Source of the DNA: CANNDT01 sp945876205
GTDB taxonomy: Bacteria > Acidobacteriota > Vicinamibacteria > Vicinamibacterales > UBA2999
NCBI GenBank assembly: GCA_947503365.1
Contig: CANNDT010000049.1
Span: 1 to 32,180, forward strand
Length of the DNA stretch: 32,180 nt
Reading direction: 5' to 3'
Shown: positions 1-7,164 of the stretch, piece after piece
Layout: each line of letters begins with the position of its first letter
Numbering within the stretch: position 1 is the stretch's first letter
The notes under the pieces: model-generated
The model's database searches: none
The model's input: only the letters and a program-made list of their open reading frames with translations
What the model was told of the DNA's origin: nothing
Translations under genes and position numbers: made by a program

Positions 1-1095
1 GAGACGATCGCCGAGGCGAACACCGGCCTTCACGGTGCGCGGTGTGAACGTGCCCTCGCCTTCCGCGACGAAGACGACCTGCTGCGTGCCGGAGTCGAGC
101 ACCGCGTCGGCGGGCACGGTCAACCCGGCGCGACTGGCGCTCTGGAGCTCGACATTCGCGTACATGCCCGGCTTGAGGCGGCCCCGGACGTTCGGAAACT
201 GGAACCGCACCTTGATCGTGCGGCTTTGCTCTTCGACGTAGGGATAGATGTAGATCGCCCGGCCCGCGAACGTTTCACCGGGATACGCGTCCAGGGTCAC
301 GCTGGCGGGTGTGCCGACCCGGACACTCGAGATGTCACGCTCGTAGACGTCGGCCTCGACCCACACGACGCTGAGGTCGGCAATCTTGTACAACGGCTGT
401 CCGGGCGTGACGTGCATGCCTTTGACGGCCTGCTTCTCGATGACGTACCCGGTGGCGGGAGAAGGAAACGTCACGGCCGGCAGCGGCTGCCGCGTGTCCT
501 GGAGCGCGCGAATCTGATCCTCGGGAAGATCCCATTGCGCGATACGCTGCCGCGCGGCCGCCACGAGGCGATCGGCATAGTCTCTGGCTTCCGCGGCCTG
601 CGGCGTCGGCTGCGATTGGGTCGGCAACGCCGCGACCAGCTCGTCGCGCGTCTTGAGCGCAAGCAGGTACTCGTTCTGCGTGGCGACGAGATCCGGACTG
701 AACAAGGTGAATAGTCTCTGCCCTCGTTCGACGGCCTGGCCCGTGTAGTCGACATAGAGATCGCGGATGTAGCCATCCAGCTTGACGTTCACCTCCGTCA
801 GCCGGGTTTCGTCGTAGCGGACCGTGCCGGTCGCCCGAATGGTCGGCGCGAACGTCGCGTGCTGGACGGTGTCCGTGCGTACGCCCGTGAGCTGCTGGCG
901 CTGCGCATTGATGGTCACGGGACCGCGAGTCGCGGCGTTGCCGGTCGCAGGCGCGAGCGCCTGCCCCTCGGCGGCGTCAGAGGTCACGCCTGGCATCATC
1001 GTCAGGCGATCGCGGAAGACATAGCCGAGCCCCGCGGCGACGGCCAGGATGATGACGGTCGCGGCGATGAGGTCGATCCGGCGTTGCATGCGCAT
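1..1095 (-). CDS. RND efflux periplasmic adaptor subunit (CusB/HlyD-like), 3' end cut by window
   Basis: This membrane-fusion protein would link an inner-membrane RND pump to the TolC-like channel encoded just upstream. About 365 codons are visible and the frame is still open at base 1, so the C-terminus lies outside. An N-terminal hydrophobic segment (DLIAATVIILAVAAGLGYVF) serves as anchor. It is followed by the usual adaptor order: a barrel-sandwich strand (IRATGTVRYDETRL), an alpha-helical hairpin, the second lipoyl half (SPATGYVIEKQAVKGMHVTPG), then a beta-barrel ending in LKPGMYANVEL. This layout fits heavy-metal (CusB) adaptors, but no metal-binding N-terminal domain is present. ATGs at 1095 and 1089 are both possible; 1095 lies 5 bp after the TolC stop, which argues for one operon. 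The pump gene should follow outside the window. Substrate is inferred, not shown. Confidence 0.88.
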   Translation of the reverse strand, partial: MRMQRRIDLIAATVIILAVAAGLGYVFRDRLTMMPGVTSDAAEGQALAPATGNAATRGPVTINAQRQQLTGVRTDTVQHATFAPTIRATGTVRYDETRLTEVNVKLDGYIRDLYVDYTGQAVERGQRLFTLFSPDLVATQNEYLLALKTRDELVAALPTQSQPTPQAAEARDYADRLVAAARQRIAQWDLPEDQIRALQDTRQPLPAVTFPSPATGYVIEKQAVKGMHVTPGQPLYKIADLSVVWVEADVYERDISSVRVGTPASVTLDAYPGETFAGRAIYIYPYVEEQSRTIKVRFQFPNVRGRLKPGMYANVELQSASRAGLTVPADAVLDSGTQQVVFVAEGEGTFTPRTVKAGVRLGDRL

Positions 1096-1100
1096 AACGA

Positions 1101-2396
1101 TCACCGGCTCCCAGCGGCGCTGGGGGTTATGCCAGGCGAGAGGTCCTCGCCGACGGCGTATTCGAGGTCGGCCCGCGCCTGCTCGAGATCGCTCAGCGCG
1201 CGGTAGTACCGGAGTTGGGCGTCGAGCAGCATCCGCTGGTTGTCGATCAGGGCCAGCAGGTCACCGCGGTCCGCCTGGTAGGCCACCCGCGAGACCTCGA
1301 GCGCCTGCCTCGATTGCGGCACGACGATCGTCCGGAGGAGCGCCGCGCGCTGCTCCGCCGACTTCACGCGAATGTAGGCCTGCTGCACGGCCAGCCGCAC
1401 CTGGCTTTCACCCGCCCGCTGCTGCGCGCGCGATGCCTCGATGGCCGCGGTGGCTTCGGCTTTTTGCGCATCGAGACGTCCGCGCGCCCACCTCGCCGTC
1501 GGCCAGGTGATGCCGACCGATGCGGTCCACGCGTCGCGATCCCGTGGCAGGAGCATGTACCCGCCGCCCACCATGAAGTCCGGCTTGTAGTCGCGATTGA
1601 CGACCGCGAGGGATGCCTCCGCCCGTTCCACGGCGAGCTGCGCGCCGCGCAGTTCCGGGCGCCGCCGCACCGCCTGCGCCTGAAGGTCTTCCGCACTCGG
1701 CAGCAGCAGCGCTTCCACCGGCTCCTGAATCGGACCGACCGGAGCGCCGGGGGCGCGATTCAGCAGGGTGTTCAGTTGCGCCGCCGCGAGCTGGGCGCCC
1801 TCCTCGAACATCACGAGTTCCTCGTGAAGCTCCGACACGTTGACCACGGCCTTGAGCACGTCCTGCTGCGGGCTCCGGCCGGCGGAGTAATTGATCAACG
1901 ACACATCGGCAAATTGCTTCAGAAGGTCGACGCTGCCTTGATGGACCTCGATGGCCTTCCGATTCACGTACAAGCTGGCGTAGGCCCGCTTGATCTGATC
2001 GATGACGTCGCGGGCCTGCACGGCAATGTCGTTCGATGCGATCTCGGCGTCCTTCTCCGCAAGCGCGACACGAACCTCGCGCTTGCCGCGGCCAGGCAGC
2101 TCCTGGTTGGCCGTGAACATGTACATGTTCGTGTTTAACGGATTCAGGGTGTTCACCGGCCATTGCCAGATCTGCGCGTCAAAGGTCGGCGGCATGAGAA
2201 ACCGCTCCTGCGCGGGACGCAGGCGAGCGGTCTCGAACTGGCTCCGCAGCGCGACGAGCGCCGGGTTGCCCGTCATCGCCTCGTCGATCGCCGCGCGCAG
2301 ACTCAGGGTGGCCTCCCCAATGCGAATCGACAGCGGCACCTGTGCATCGGCGGCGACGGGAAGCGCGAGAAGAATGAGCACGCAGAGATACAACAC
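1101..2396 (-). CDS. TolC-family outer-membrane efflux protein
   Basis: This 431-residue protein is the outer-membrane channel partner of the adjacent RND adaptor. It has a signal peptide (MLYLCVLILLALPVAADAQ). Two repeated outer-membrane-efflux halves follow, with the typical long helical stretches (AALRSQFETARL-type near the start, QQAYIRVKSAEQRA and LSDLEQARADLEYAVG near the end). The length is normal for CusC/CzcC-type proteins. The start is GTG at 2396, preceded by a good ribosome site, GAGGTGA, 4 nt upstream. The adaptor begins 5 bp after its TGA, so the two are co-transcribed. The upstream neighbour is a Cys-rich exported protein 87 bp away, and the gap holds a hairpin repeat. The Cys-rich gene suggests a metal substrate (copper or silver); the sequence of this protein alone does not decide that. 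Confidence 0.88.
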   Translation of the reverse strand: MLYLCVLILLALPVAADAQVPLSIRIGEATLSLRAAIDEAMTGNPALVALRSQFETARLRPAQERFLMPPTFDAQIWQWPVNTLNPLNTNMYMFTANQELPGRGKREVRVALAEKDAEIASNDIAVQARDVIDQIKRAYASLYVNRKAIEVHQGSVDLLKQFADVSLINYSAGRSPQQDVLKAVVNVSELHEELVMFEEGAQLAAAQLNTLLNRAPGAPVGPIQEPVEALLLPSAEDLQAQAVRRRPELRGAQLAVERAEASLAVVNRDYKPDFMVGGGYMLLPRDRDAWTASVGITWPTARWARGRLDAQKAEATAAIEASRAQQRAGESQVRLAVQQAYIRVKSAEQRAALLRTIVVPQSRQALEVSRVAYQADRGDLLALIDNQRMLLDAQLRYYRALSDLEQARADLEYAVGEDLSPGITPSAAGSR

Positions 2397-2446
2397 GGAT
2401 CACCTCGAGAACGGCCGTGTACGCACGACCGCATGACACGAGCCAT

Positions 2447-2468
2447 CGCGCAGGCTGAAGCCCGCGCG
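2447..2468. repeat. Hairpin repeat, CGCGCAGGCTGAAGCC type (imperfect copy)
   Basis: An inverted repeat around CAGGCTGAAGCC sits between the Cys-rich gene and the TolC gene. A nearly identical copy with a perfect 10-bp stem occurs at 29127-29148. The present copy has one change that breaks a stem pair. The placement between genes and recurrence 27 kb away mark it as a dispersed REP-like element. Confidence 0.7.
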
Positions 2469-2483
2469 CCACGCGAGGTCAGA

Positions 2484-2864
2484 CTATATGCGGAAGGTCG
2501 AGATCAGAAGATAGGTAGGAACGCCTGGCGGATTCGTTGCGACATCTATGAAAAACGCCACCGGCCGGGATTGATCGTGAAACGAGGCAGGGGGAGGTGT
2601 CTTCAGCTCCACGGGAGTGGCGTCTGGCGCCATCAGCGAAACCCGCGGCACCGCTGCTCCTTGTACCACGCGTGATGCCGTCGACCCGCAGCAGCTCTGC
2701 TTCTGCGCCATCGCACCGCAGTCATGGCTCATGGCGGCGCAGCAGGCCATCTGCGCCTGCGTCGTGTCCTTGGCGGAGACGCACTCCACCGACACCATGA
2801 CAGCCAAGGTCAGGATCAACCCCAAGGTCACGCGGCGCGTGTGGCGTCGGAGGGCGGACGGCAT
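2484..2864 (-). CDS. Small exported Cys-rich protein at head of efflux operon
   Basis: A 126-residue protein of no family I can name. It has a basic N-terminus (MPSALRRHTRR) and a hydrophobic segment (VTLGLILTLAVMV), so it is probably exported or membrane-anchored. The next part is rich in possible soft-metal ligands: Cys41, Cys42, Cys49, Cys58 and Cys59, together with Met39, Met45, His47 and Met52. The remainder is proline-rich and ends in YLLISTFRI. It is the first gene of the minus-strand set leading to TolC and the RND adaptor, so a periplasmic metal-binding or sensing role is plausible but inferred. The frame stays open upstream to 3005, but that would overlap the divergent lipoprotein gene and lacks a signal-like start. 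ATG 2864 is preferred although its ribosome site is weak. Confidence 0.7.
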   Translation of the reverse strand: MPSALRRHTRRVTLGLILTLAVMVSVECVSAKDTTQAQMACCAAMSHDCGAMAQKQSCCGSTASRVVQGAAVPRVSLMAPDATPVELKTPPPASFHDQSRPVAFFIDVATNPPGVPTYLLISTFRI

Positions 2865-2874
2865 CAGCAGATCA

Positions 2875-2903
2875 ATTCTGGCCCTCGTGCCGTCGGGTGT
2901 CAA
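2875..2903 (-). promoter_or_regulatory. Candidate promoter of the Cys-rich/TolC/adaptor operon
   Basis: On the minus strand TTGACA (2898-2903) is followed after 17 bp by CAGAAT (2875-2880). The -35 is a consensus match and the -10 matches four of six positions. Predicted transcription would start near 2868, giving an almost leaderless message for the ATG at 2864. That fits the lack of a clear ribosome site but weakens the prediction. Confidence 0.35.
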
Positions 2904-2920
2904 ACACCCTCCCTGACTAC

Positions 2921-2937
2921 CTGAACAGTTCCTGAAG
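2921..2937 (-). promoter_or_regulatory. Putative response-regulator operator (CTTCAG direct repeat, 11-bp period)
   Basis: Read on the minus strand the sequence is CTTCAGGAACTGTTCAG. TTCAG recurs exactly 11 bp apart, the spacing of OmpR/PhoB-family direct-repeat sites. It lies about 18 bp upstream of the candidate -35. A second site of the same design precedes the DUF6152 gene at 4813-4829, in the same orientation and at a similar distance from the start codon. Confidence 0.45.
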
Positions 2938-2990
2938 CAATTGTCAGAGGCAGCCCACGATTCCCGAATGGTATGCTCCCCGGCATGCCG

Positions 2991-4271
2991 ATGAATCGAA
3001 CTCATGTTTCCACCGTCCTTTTCATAGCCGTCACGATTGCGACGGCGGCGTGCTCGCGGAGTGAACCTGGCAGCGCGGCCAACAATACGCCCGCCGCTGC
3101 GCCGCCCGCATGGACCGTCACGGTCACGCCGGGGACGGGCCCGGCGGGCCCCAACAGCAGCCTGCCCCAGCTCACCTCGTCCGACCGCGGCGTGATTGCC
3201 AGCTGGATCGAACAGAGCGGACAGTCGACGACCACGCTGAAGTTCTCCGAGCGGACCGCGGCAGGCTGGTCGGCGCCGATGACCATCGCCTCAGGCAACA
3301 ACTGGTTTCTCAGCTACGCCGATCCGCCCAACGTCCTCCGGCGCTCCGACGGCACGCTCGTCGCCAACTGGCTGGTGTCGACCAATCCGCTGCTCGAGGG
3401 TTCGGATCTCAACATCACCTACTCGAAAGACGACGGCAAGACCTGGGCAAAGCCGTTCCTCCCGCATCACGACGGCACCAAGGGACAGCACGCGTTCCCC
3501 TCGTTCTTCGAGATGCCGGGCAACGGCCTTGGCGTCGTCTGGGTCGACGCGCGCGCGCAGGCCGCCAACCCCGAAGATCTGGAGGCGTCGTATGCGGTGC
3601 GCTACGCGGCCTTCGACTCGTCGTGGAAGCGGACGGCTGAGGGCGAGATCGACAAGAAGACCTGTGAATGCTGCTCGACGAGCGCCGCTGTCACCTCGGA
3701 CGGCGTCATCACCGTCTTCCGTGACCGCTCGGACAAGGAGATTCGCGACATCGCGGCGTCCCGATTCGAGAATGGCAAGTGGACCGAGCCGGCGATCGTG
3801 CACGCCGATAACTTCGAGACCTACTCCTGCCCCGTCAACGGACCGATGGTTCGCGCGCGCGACAAGCAGGCCGTCGTCGCCTGGTTCACCGTCAAGAACG
3901 ACATGGGACAGGCGTGGGCCGCGTTCTCCAACGACGCGGGCCGTACGTGGGGCACGCCGATCAGGCTCGACGACGCCGCGTCGCTCGGCCGCGTCGACGT
4001 CCAGTTGCTCGACGATGGATCCGCGGTCGCCTCGTGGGTTGAGTATGCGGACAAGAAGGGCCAGTTCCGCATGCGCCGCATCGAAGCATCCGGGATGAAG
4101 TCAGCACCGGTGAACGTGGCCGGCGTCGAAGGCAGCAGCTCGAGCGGTTTCCCCAGGATGGCGCGCCAGGGCCAGGACCTGGTGTTTGCCTGGACCGAGA
4201 GCGCGGTCAAGGCCGACAACTCCTCGACCTTCCAGGTGCAGACCGCGATCGCGACGCTCCCCGCCAAATAA
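2991..4271 (+). CDS. Sialidase-like (BNR/Asp-box) lipoprotein with CECC motif
   Basis: A 426-residue lipoprotein: the leader MNRTHVSTVLFIAVTIATAAC ends in a lipobox with Cys21 as the acylated residue. Asp-box motifs of beta-propellers occur at SKDDGKTW (about residue 145) and SNDAGRTW (about residue 313). This places it with the exo-alpha-sialidase/BNR superfamily by fold, but catalytic sialidase residues are not evident and the enzyme name should not be taken literally. A CECC motif (Cys225, Cys227, Cys228) lies in the middle. It could bind metal, which would suit the neighbouring efflux genes. The gene is divergent from the Cys-rich gene with 126 bp between starts. ATGs at 2973 and 2985 are possible, but 2991 gives the cleanest lipoprotein leader. 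Confidence 0.8.
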   Translation: MNRTHVSTVLFIAVTIATAACSRSEPGSAANNTPAAAPPAWTVTVTPGTGPAGPNSSLPQLTSSDRGVIASWIEQSGQSTTTLKFSERTAAGWSAPMTIASGNNWFLSYADPPNVLRRSDGTLVANWLVSTNPLLEGSDLNITYSKDDGKTWAKPFLPHHDGTKGQHAFPSFFEMPGNGLGVVWVDARAQAANPEDLEASYAVRYAAFDSSWKRTAEGEIDKKTCECCSTSAAVTSDGVITVFRDRSDKEIRDIAASRFENGKWTEPAIVHADNFETYSCPVNGPMVRARDKQAVVAWFTVKNDMGQAWAAFSNDAGRTWGTPIRLDDAASLGRVDVQLLDDGSAVASWVEYADKKGQFRMRRIEASGMKSAPVNVAGVEGSSSSGFPRMARQGQDLVFAWTESAVKADNSSTFQVQTAIATLPAK

Positions 4272-4291
4272 AAAACGCCAAATAAAAAAAA
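4262..4291 (+). repeat. Tandem duplication across the lipoprotein stop codon
   Basis: The 14-nt unit CGCCAAATAAAAAA appears twice in tandem (from 4262 and from 4276), the second with extra A residues. The first copy holds the TAA stop at 4269-4271 and the second repeats it downstream. Confidence 0.7.
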
Positions 4292-4320
4292 GGGGGGCGG
4301 GTCCACGACCCGCCCCCCTT
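4284..4320 (-). terminator. Rho-independent terminator of the DUF6152 gene, possibly bidirectional
   Basis: A perfect 14-bp GC-rich stem (4290-4303 with 4307-4320, loop CAC) has an A-run on the plus strand at 4284-4291. This becomes a T-run after the hairpin on the minus strand, so it is a classic terminator for the minus-strand gene ending at 4340. It also lies 18 bp after the plus-strand lipoprotein stop, where the hairpin but no T-run is available. Confidence 0.85.
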
Positions 4321-4339
4321 AATCCTTCGCGTCGAAAAC

Positions 4340-4738
4340 CTAATCGACGACTTCGCCAGGCTTGCCGCCCCACCCGAATCCGTCCTTGGGACGGCGGAGG
4401 CTGACCATGCGCACGCGGTGGTCGGCCGGATTGCGTCCGGGGGAGCCGCTGATGACGACGACGTCACCGGGCTTCAAGGTCTCTCTGGTGACGCCCTGTC
4501 CACCGAGCTGGCCGGCGCCGCCCCACTCGACCGCGTAGCGCACCAGCTGGCCATCCTTGTCCTTCACCATGACGTGGACGAAGGAGTGCGGATTGCGAAA
4601 CAGGAACTGCACCAGCTCGCCCTCGATGGTGACACTCTGATCCTCGAGGTACGTGGCCGCGAAGGAATGATGCGCATACGCCGCCGTGCCCAACGCAAAC
4701 GATCCGGCGACAAGCAGAACAACCAGAAGACGCTTCAT
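4340..4738 (-). CDS. DUF6152-type exported protein
   Basis: A 132-residue exported protein. The signal peptide (MKRLLVVLLVAGSFALGTAA) is followed by AYAHHSFAATYLED, then by short beta-strand-rich sequence with FRNPHSFVHVMVKD. The AHHSF start of the mature part and the NPH segment are typical of DUF6152 proteins, which have no established function. The exposed His pair could bind metal, but that is inference. ATG 4738 is preceded by GGGAGGAA at good spacing, so upstream in-frame extension to 4873 is rejected. The gene has its own upstream region with a direct-repeat operator, a palindrome and a weak promoter, and its own strong terminator, so it is probably monocistronic and regulated together with the efflux genes to its left. 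Confidence 0.75.
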   Translation of the reverse strand: MKRLLVVLLVAGSFALGTAAYAHHSFAATYLEDQSVTIEGELVQFLFRNPHSFVHVMVKDKDGQLVRYAVEWGGAGQLGGQGVTRETLKPGDVVVISGSPGRNPADHRVRMVSLRRPKDGFGWGGKPGEVVD

Positions 4739-4766
4739 ACGGTTCCTCCCAACAGAGCCCAGTTGC

Positions 4767-4781
4767 CTCAGAAATTCTGAG
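4767..4781. promoter_or_regulatory. Perfect 15-bp palindrome at the predicted transcription start of the DUF6152 gene
   Basis: CTCAGAAATTCTGAG is a perfect inverted repeat of two 7-bp arms around one base. It lies just downstream of a candidate -10 (TACTAT on the minus strand, 4784-4789) and overlaps the start site predicted near 4777. Such a position suits a repressor operator. Confidence 0.4.
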
Positions 4782-4812
4782 AAATAGTAACCGAATCTCC
4801 ACCGCGATGCGC

Positions 4813-4840
4813 CTGAAGACTCTCTGAAGTTTTTTTCAGA
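4813..4840 (-). promoter_or_regulatory. Putative response-regulator operator plus overlapping inverted repeat
   Basis: On the minus strand 4813-4829 reads CTTCAGAGAGTCTTCAG, with CTTCAG repeated at an 11-bp period as at 2921-2937. It abuts the poor -35 position of the candidate promoter (-10 at 4784-4789), as expected for activator-dependent promoters. An overlapping inverted repeat, TCTGAA-N6-TTCAGA, spans 4823-4840. A weaker pair of CTGA half-sites 11 bp apart lies at 4862 and 4873. Confidence 0.45.
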
Positions 4841-4895
4841 ATCATCCAGGCTCGCAAATGGCTGATAACTCACTGAAAACGCGTCATTTACACGA

Positions 4896-6599
4896 TCACG
4901 GCTTCGATGCGAGGAGCTGGTCGGCCGTCACGAATCGCGGCTCGATATCCACCGGCACGTCTTTCAAGCGGTCGAGGATGACCTGCACGGGCGGCCGCAC
5001 GACCGCCAGCTTCTCGATCATCTGCTTCGCGTCGGCGTATCCGCCAACCGCCTGCATCGTCATCAAGTCACGCGTGAGGTTGACGACGTTCTCCTTGATC
5101 CTGGCCGCGTTGACCGCGAAGGTGCCGTCAGCATTGACCGTCACGCCGCCGTTGTCGAGAAAGTAATTGAGCTGGATCGCGACGCCGCGGCCGTGCGCCT
5201 CGTTGATGCCGAAGCGGATCGACCGGAACATCGACGCCAGGTAGGTCGTGTACATCGTCTGCTCGTATTTCTTCTCGAGCTGTCCCTTGTCGACGAGGAA
5301 CTGCAGCGCGAAGAGACCCGAGATGTCGGCCTTGGCTTCCTCCATCGCGCTGTAGGTGTCCTTGAATTCCTGTCGCACCGTGGTGGCGCGGCCGCCGACC
5401 GTGATGTTGTGCGGGCCGAGGCCGTGCATCAGCTCGTGCATCAGGATGTGCGTGAAGAACGCGTCGAACGCGACGTTGGCCTGATCGGTCGCGGTCAGCG
5501 CCACCTTCGCGATCGGCTGGAGCACCATCGTGAACTTGGCCTCCTGGTTGTTCTTCAGCATCACGCGCTTGCTGCCCTTCTCGGCGACCACGCGCTCGTC
5601 GTTCGGCAGGTTGAAGGCCGCCGTCTGCACGCCGCGGTTCGCGTCGCCGGAGGAGAACACCGTGTTGACGACGCGGATGGGCGCGAGCGCGCCAAGCCTG
5701 GGATTGCGGAACTTCGGGTCGATCGGCAGGTTGTTCTCGATGTCCTGCAGCTCGGCGCCGAAGCGGGTCAGCTTGTTCGACTCCACCTCGTCGCGCACGG
5801 TGATGAACGCCTCGAACGCCGCCTTGTAGTTGAACCACTCGTCCTCGTAGACCTCGTACGGACCGATCGTCGGCTCGAGGCTCGCGTCGAGCTCCATCCA
5901 CGCGACGTCGCTGGCGTAGTAGTCGTTGCTGAGGAAGGCATCCGCCCGCTTCTCGAGAAACGCCTTCAGCGTCGGCTGCTGCGTGAGCGATGCCGCCTCG
6001 CGGACGAGCGACGCCACGTGCGCGAGCTCACCCTGGTATTCCAGGCTGTACGACACCGCGATCAACTTGCCGTCCGGTCCGCGGCGGATGGTGGTGAAGA
6101 ACCCGGTCGCGCGCGTGCGTTCGGCCGGCGAGAGCGTCTTCAGCCAGGCTTCGACTTCCTCTTTCGTCGCGCCGGCTGGATAGAAGTTGCCCTGCGGCGG
6201 CTTGGGCGGCGCGCCGGCGACAAACGTCTCGTTGTGATCGAGCCGCGACCACGGGCCCTTGTTGATGAGGAAGTAGTGCAGTCGCGCGCGGCCGACGTCG
6301 GACGTGTCGTGCACCAGATCGAGCAGCATCGTCTCGTTGCCCTCCCACACCTGCCGGAGGAAGAGCGCGTCGAAGACTTTCGCCGCCTCGACCAGCTTGG
6401 CCAGCGCCTGCCGCTCGTTCGGCGGCAATGTCGAGAGATCGGCGGTGAGGTCAACCGGCACGTAGCGCGCGGTCATGGTCGTCAGCTTCTGCAGCATGGG
6501 ATCACTCTGGGATGCCGTGGCGGGCGCCTGGGCGGGCTGCTGCGCGCGGCAGGCCGCTGTGAGTATCAAGGCAAGAGCGAGAGCAATATTCTTCTTCAT
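4896..6599 (-). CDS. Dipeptidyl-peptidase III-like (M49) zinc metallopeptidase lipoprotein
   Basis: A 567-residue lipoprotein with leader MKKNIALALALILTAAC (acylated Cys17). Zinc-site motifs are HELMH (His388, Glu389, His392) and EEAKAD (Glu420-Asp425), matching the two-motif layout of family M49. The classical M49 motif is the hexapeptide HEXXGH; this protein has the five-residue HEXXH form, which is known in some bacterial dipeptidyl peptidases III. It would cleave dipeptides from peptide N-termini, here outside the cytoplasm. ATG 6599 follows the YqgE stop by 3 bp, so it is the last gene of the long minus-strand run. No clear terminator follows. An uncharacterised zinc hydrolase of the same clan is the alternative. 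Confidence 0.82.
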   Translation of the reverse strand: MKKNIALALALILTAACRAQQPAQAPATASQSDPMLQKLTTMTARYVPVDLTADLSTLPPNERQALAKLVEAAKVFDALFLRQVWEGNETMLLDLVHDTSDVGRARLHYFLINKGPWSRLDHNETFVAGAPPKPPQGNFYPAGATKEEVEAWLKTLSPAERTRATGFFTTIRRGPDGKLIAVSYSLEYQGELAHVASLVREAASLTQQPTLKAFLEKRADAFLSNDYYASDVAWMELDASLEPTIGPYEVYEDEWFNYKAAFEAFITVRDEVESNKLTRFGAELQDIENNLPIDPKFRNPRLGALAPIRVVNTVFSSGDANRGVQTAAFNLPNDERVVAEKGSKRVMLKNNQEAKFTMVLQPIAKVALTATDQANVAFDAFFTHILMHELMHGLGPHNITVGGRATTVRQEFKDTYSAMEEAKADISGLFALQFLVDKGQLEKKYEQTMYTTYLASMFRSIRFGINEAHGRGVAIQLNYFLDNGGVTVNADGTFAVNAARIKENVVNLTRDLMTMQAVGGYADAKQMIEKLAVVRPPVQVILDRLKDVPVDIEPRFVTADQLLASKP

Positions 6600-6602
6600 T
6601 CC

Positions 6603-7154
6603 TCAATGCACTCCGGAGCTTGTCTGCAACGCGGCCGGGTCGGCGCCAAGCCGCCGGATGGCCGCTTCCCACATCTGATCGGGCTCGACACCGAAAATCA
6701 ACTTCGGATCGACGTCGAGCGTGAGCCAGGCCGATGCGGCGATCTCCTTGTCGAGCTGACCGGGTCCCCAGCCTGCGTAGCCGATCATCACCCGCGCGCC
6801 GGAGGTGGGCGGCGTCTGCAACAACTGCAGCGTCAGCTCGTGCGACGCCGACAACAGGAGGCCGGGACAGACTTCGCGCTGCTCTTCGTCCGGGCCGTGC
6901 GCGTCCGTCATCAGCACCCAGGTGCGCTGCGGCTCCACGGGTCCGCCGATCCACAGGCGCAGCGCCGGATCGACGCGCACCGGCGGATCCGTCTTGACCA
7001 TCGTCCAGGCGGGCTCGGTCATCTGGCGGTTGACGACCAGGCCGAACGCGCCCCGATCGGTGTAGTCGCAGAGCAGGATGACCGTCCGCGCGAAGTTCGG
7101 ATCGGCCATTTGAGGCATGGATAGAAGAAGGATGGGAGCAGTACCGGCGACCAT
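6603..7154 (-). CDS. YqgE/AlgH family protein (UPF0301)
   Basis: A 183-residue cytoplasmic protein of the YqgE/AlgH family. It begins with the family's start region (LLLSMPQMADPNFARTVILL), with GAFGLVVNR and IGGPV following, and IGYAGWGPGQLDKEI further on. Length is typical. AlgH is linked to alginate regulation in Pseudomonas, but the molecular role of the family is not settled. ATG 7154 is chosen because the family starts close to this point. The in-frame extension to 7244 would overlap queG and is poor in family-like sequence. It lies 10 bp after queG and 3 bp before the M49 gene, so co-transcription is likely. Confidence 0.92.
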   Translation of the reverse strand: MVAGTAPILLLSMPQMADPNFARTVILLCDYTDRGAFGLVVNRQMTEPAWTMVKTDPPVRVDPALRLWIGGPVEPQRTWVLMTDAHGPDEEQREVCPGLLLSASHELTLQLLQTPPTSGARVMIGYAGWGPGQLDKEIAASAWLTLDVDPKLIFGVEPDQMWEAAIRRLGADPAALQTSSGVH

Positions 7155-7164
7155 GGCACCAATC

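Noticed and set aside
2865..3005. N-terminal extension of the Cys-rich protein
   Set aside because: It would overlap the divergent lipoprotein start and cover the operator and promoter; it also places the signal-like segment internally.
2991..4271. True sialidase activity for the Asp-box lipoprotein
   Set aside because: Asp-boxes indicate a propeller fold only; the arginine triad and other catalytic residues of sialidases could not be made out.
4823..4840. Terminator for the M49 gene
   Set aside because: The stem is only 6 bp and AT-rich, with no T-run after it; an operator role next to the DUF6152 promoter fits better.
5193..7124. Long plus-strand open frame (643 codons) opposite the M49 and yqgE genes
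   Set aside because: It is antisense to two well-supported genes, has Arg/His/Val-rich composition typical of GC-rich shadow frames, and matches no family I know.
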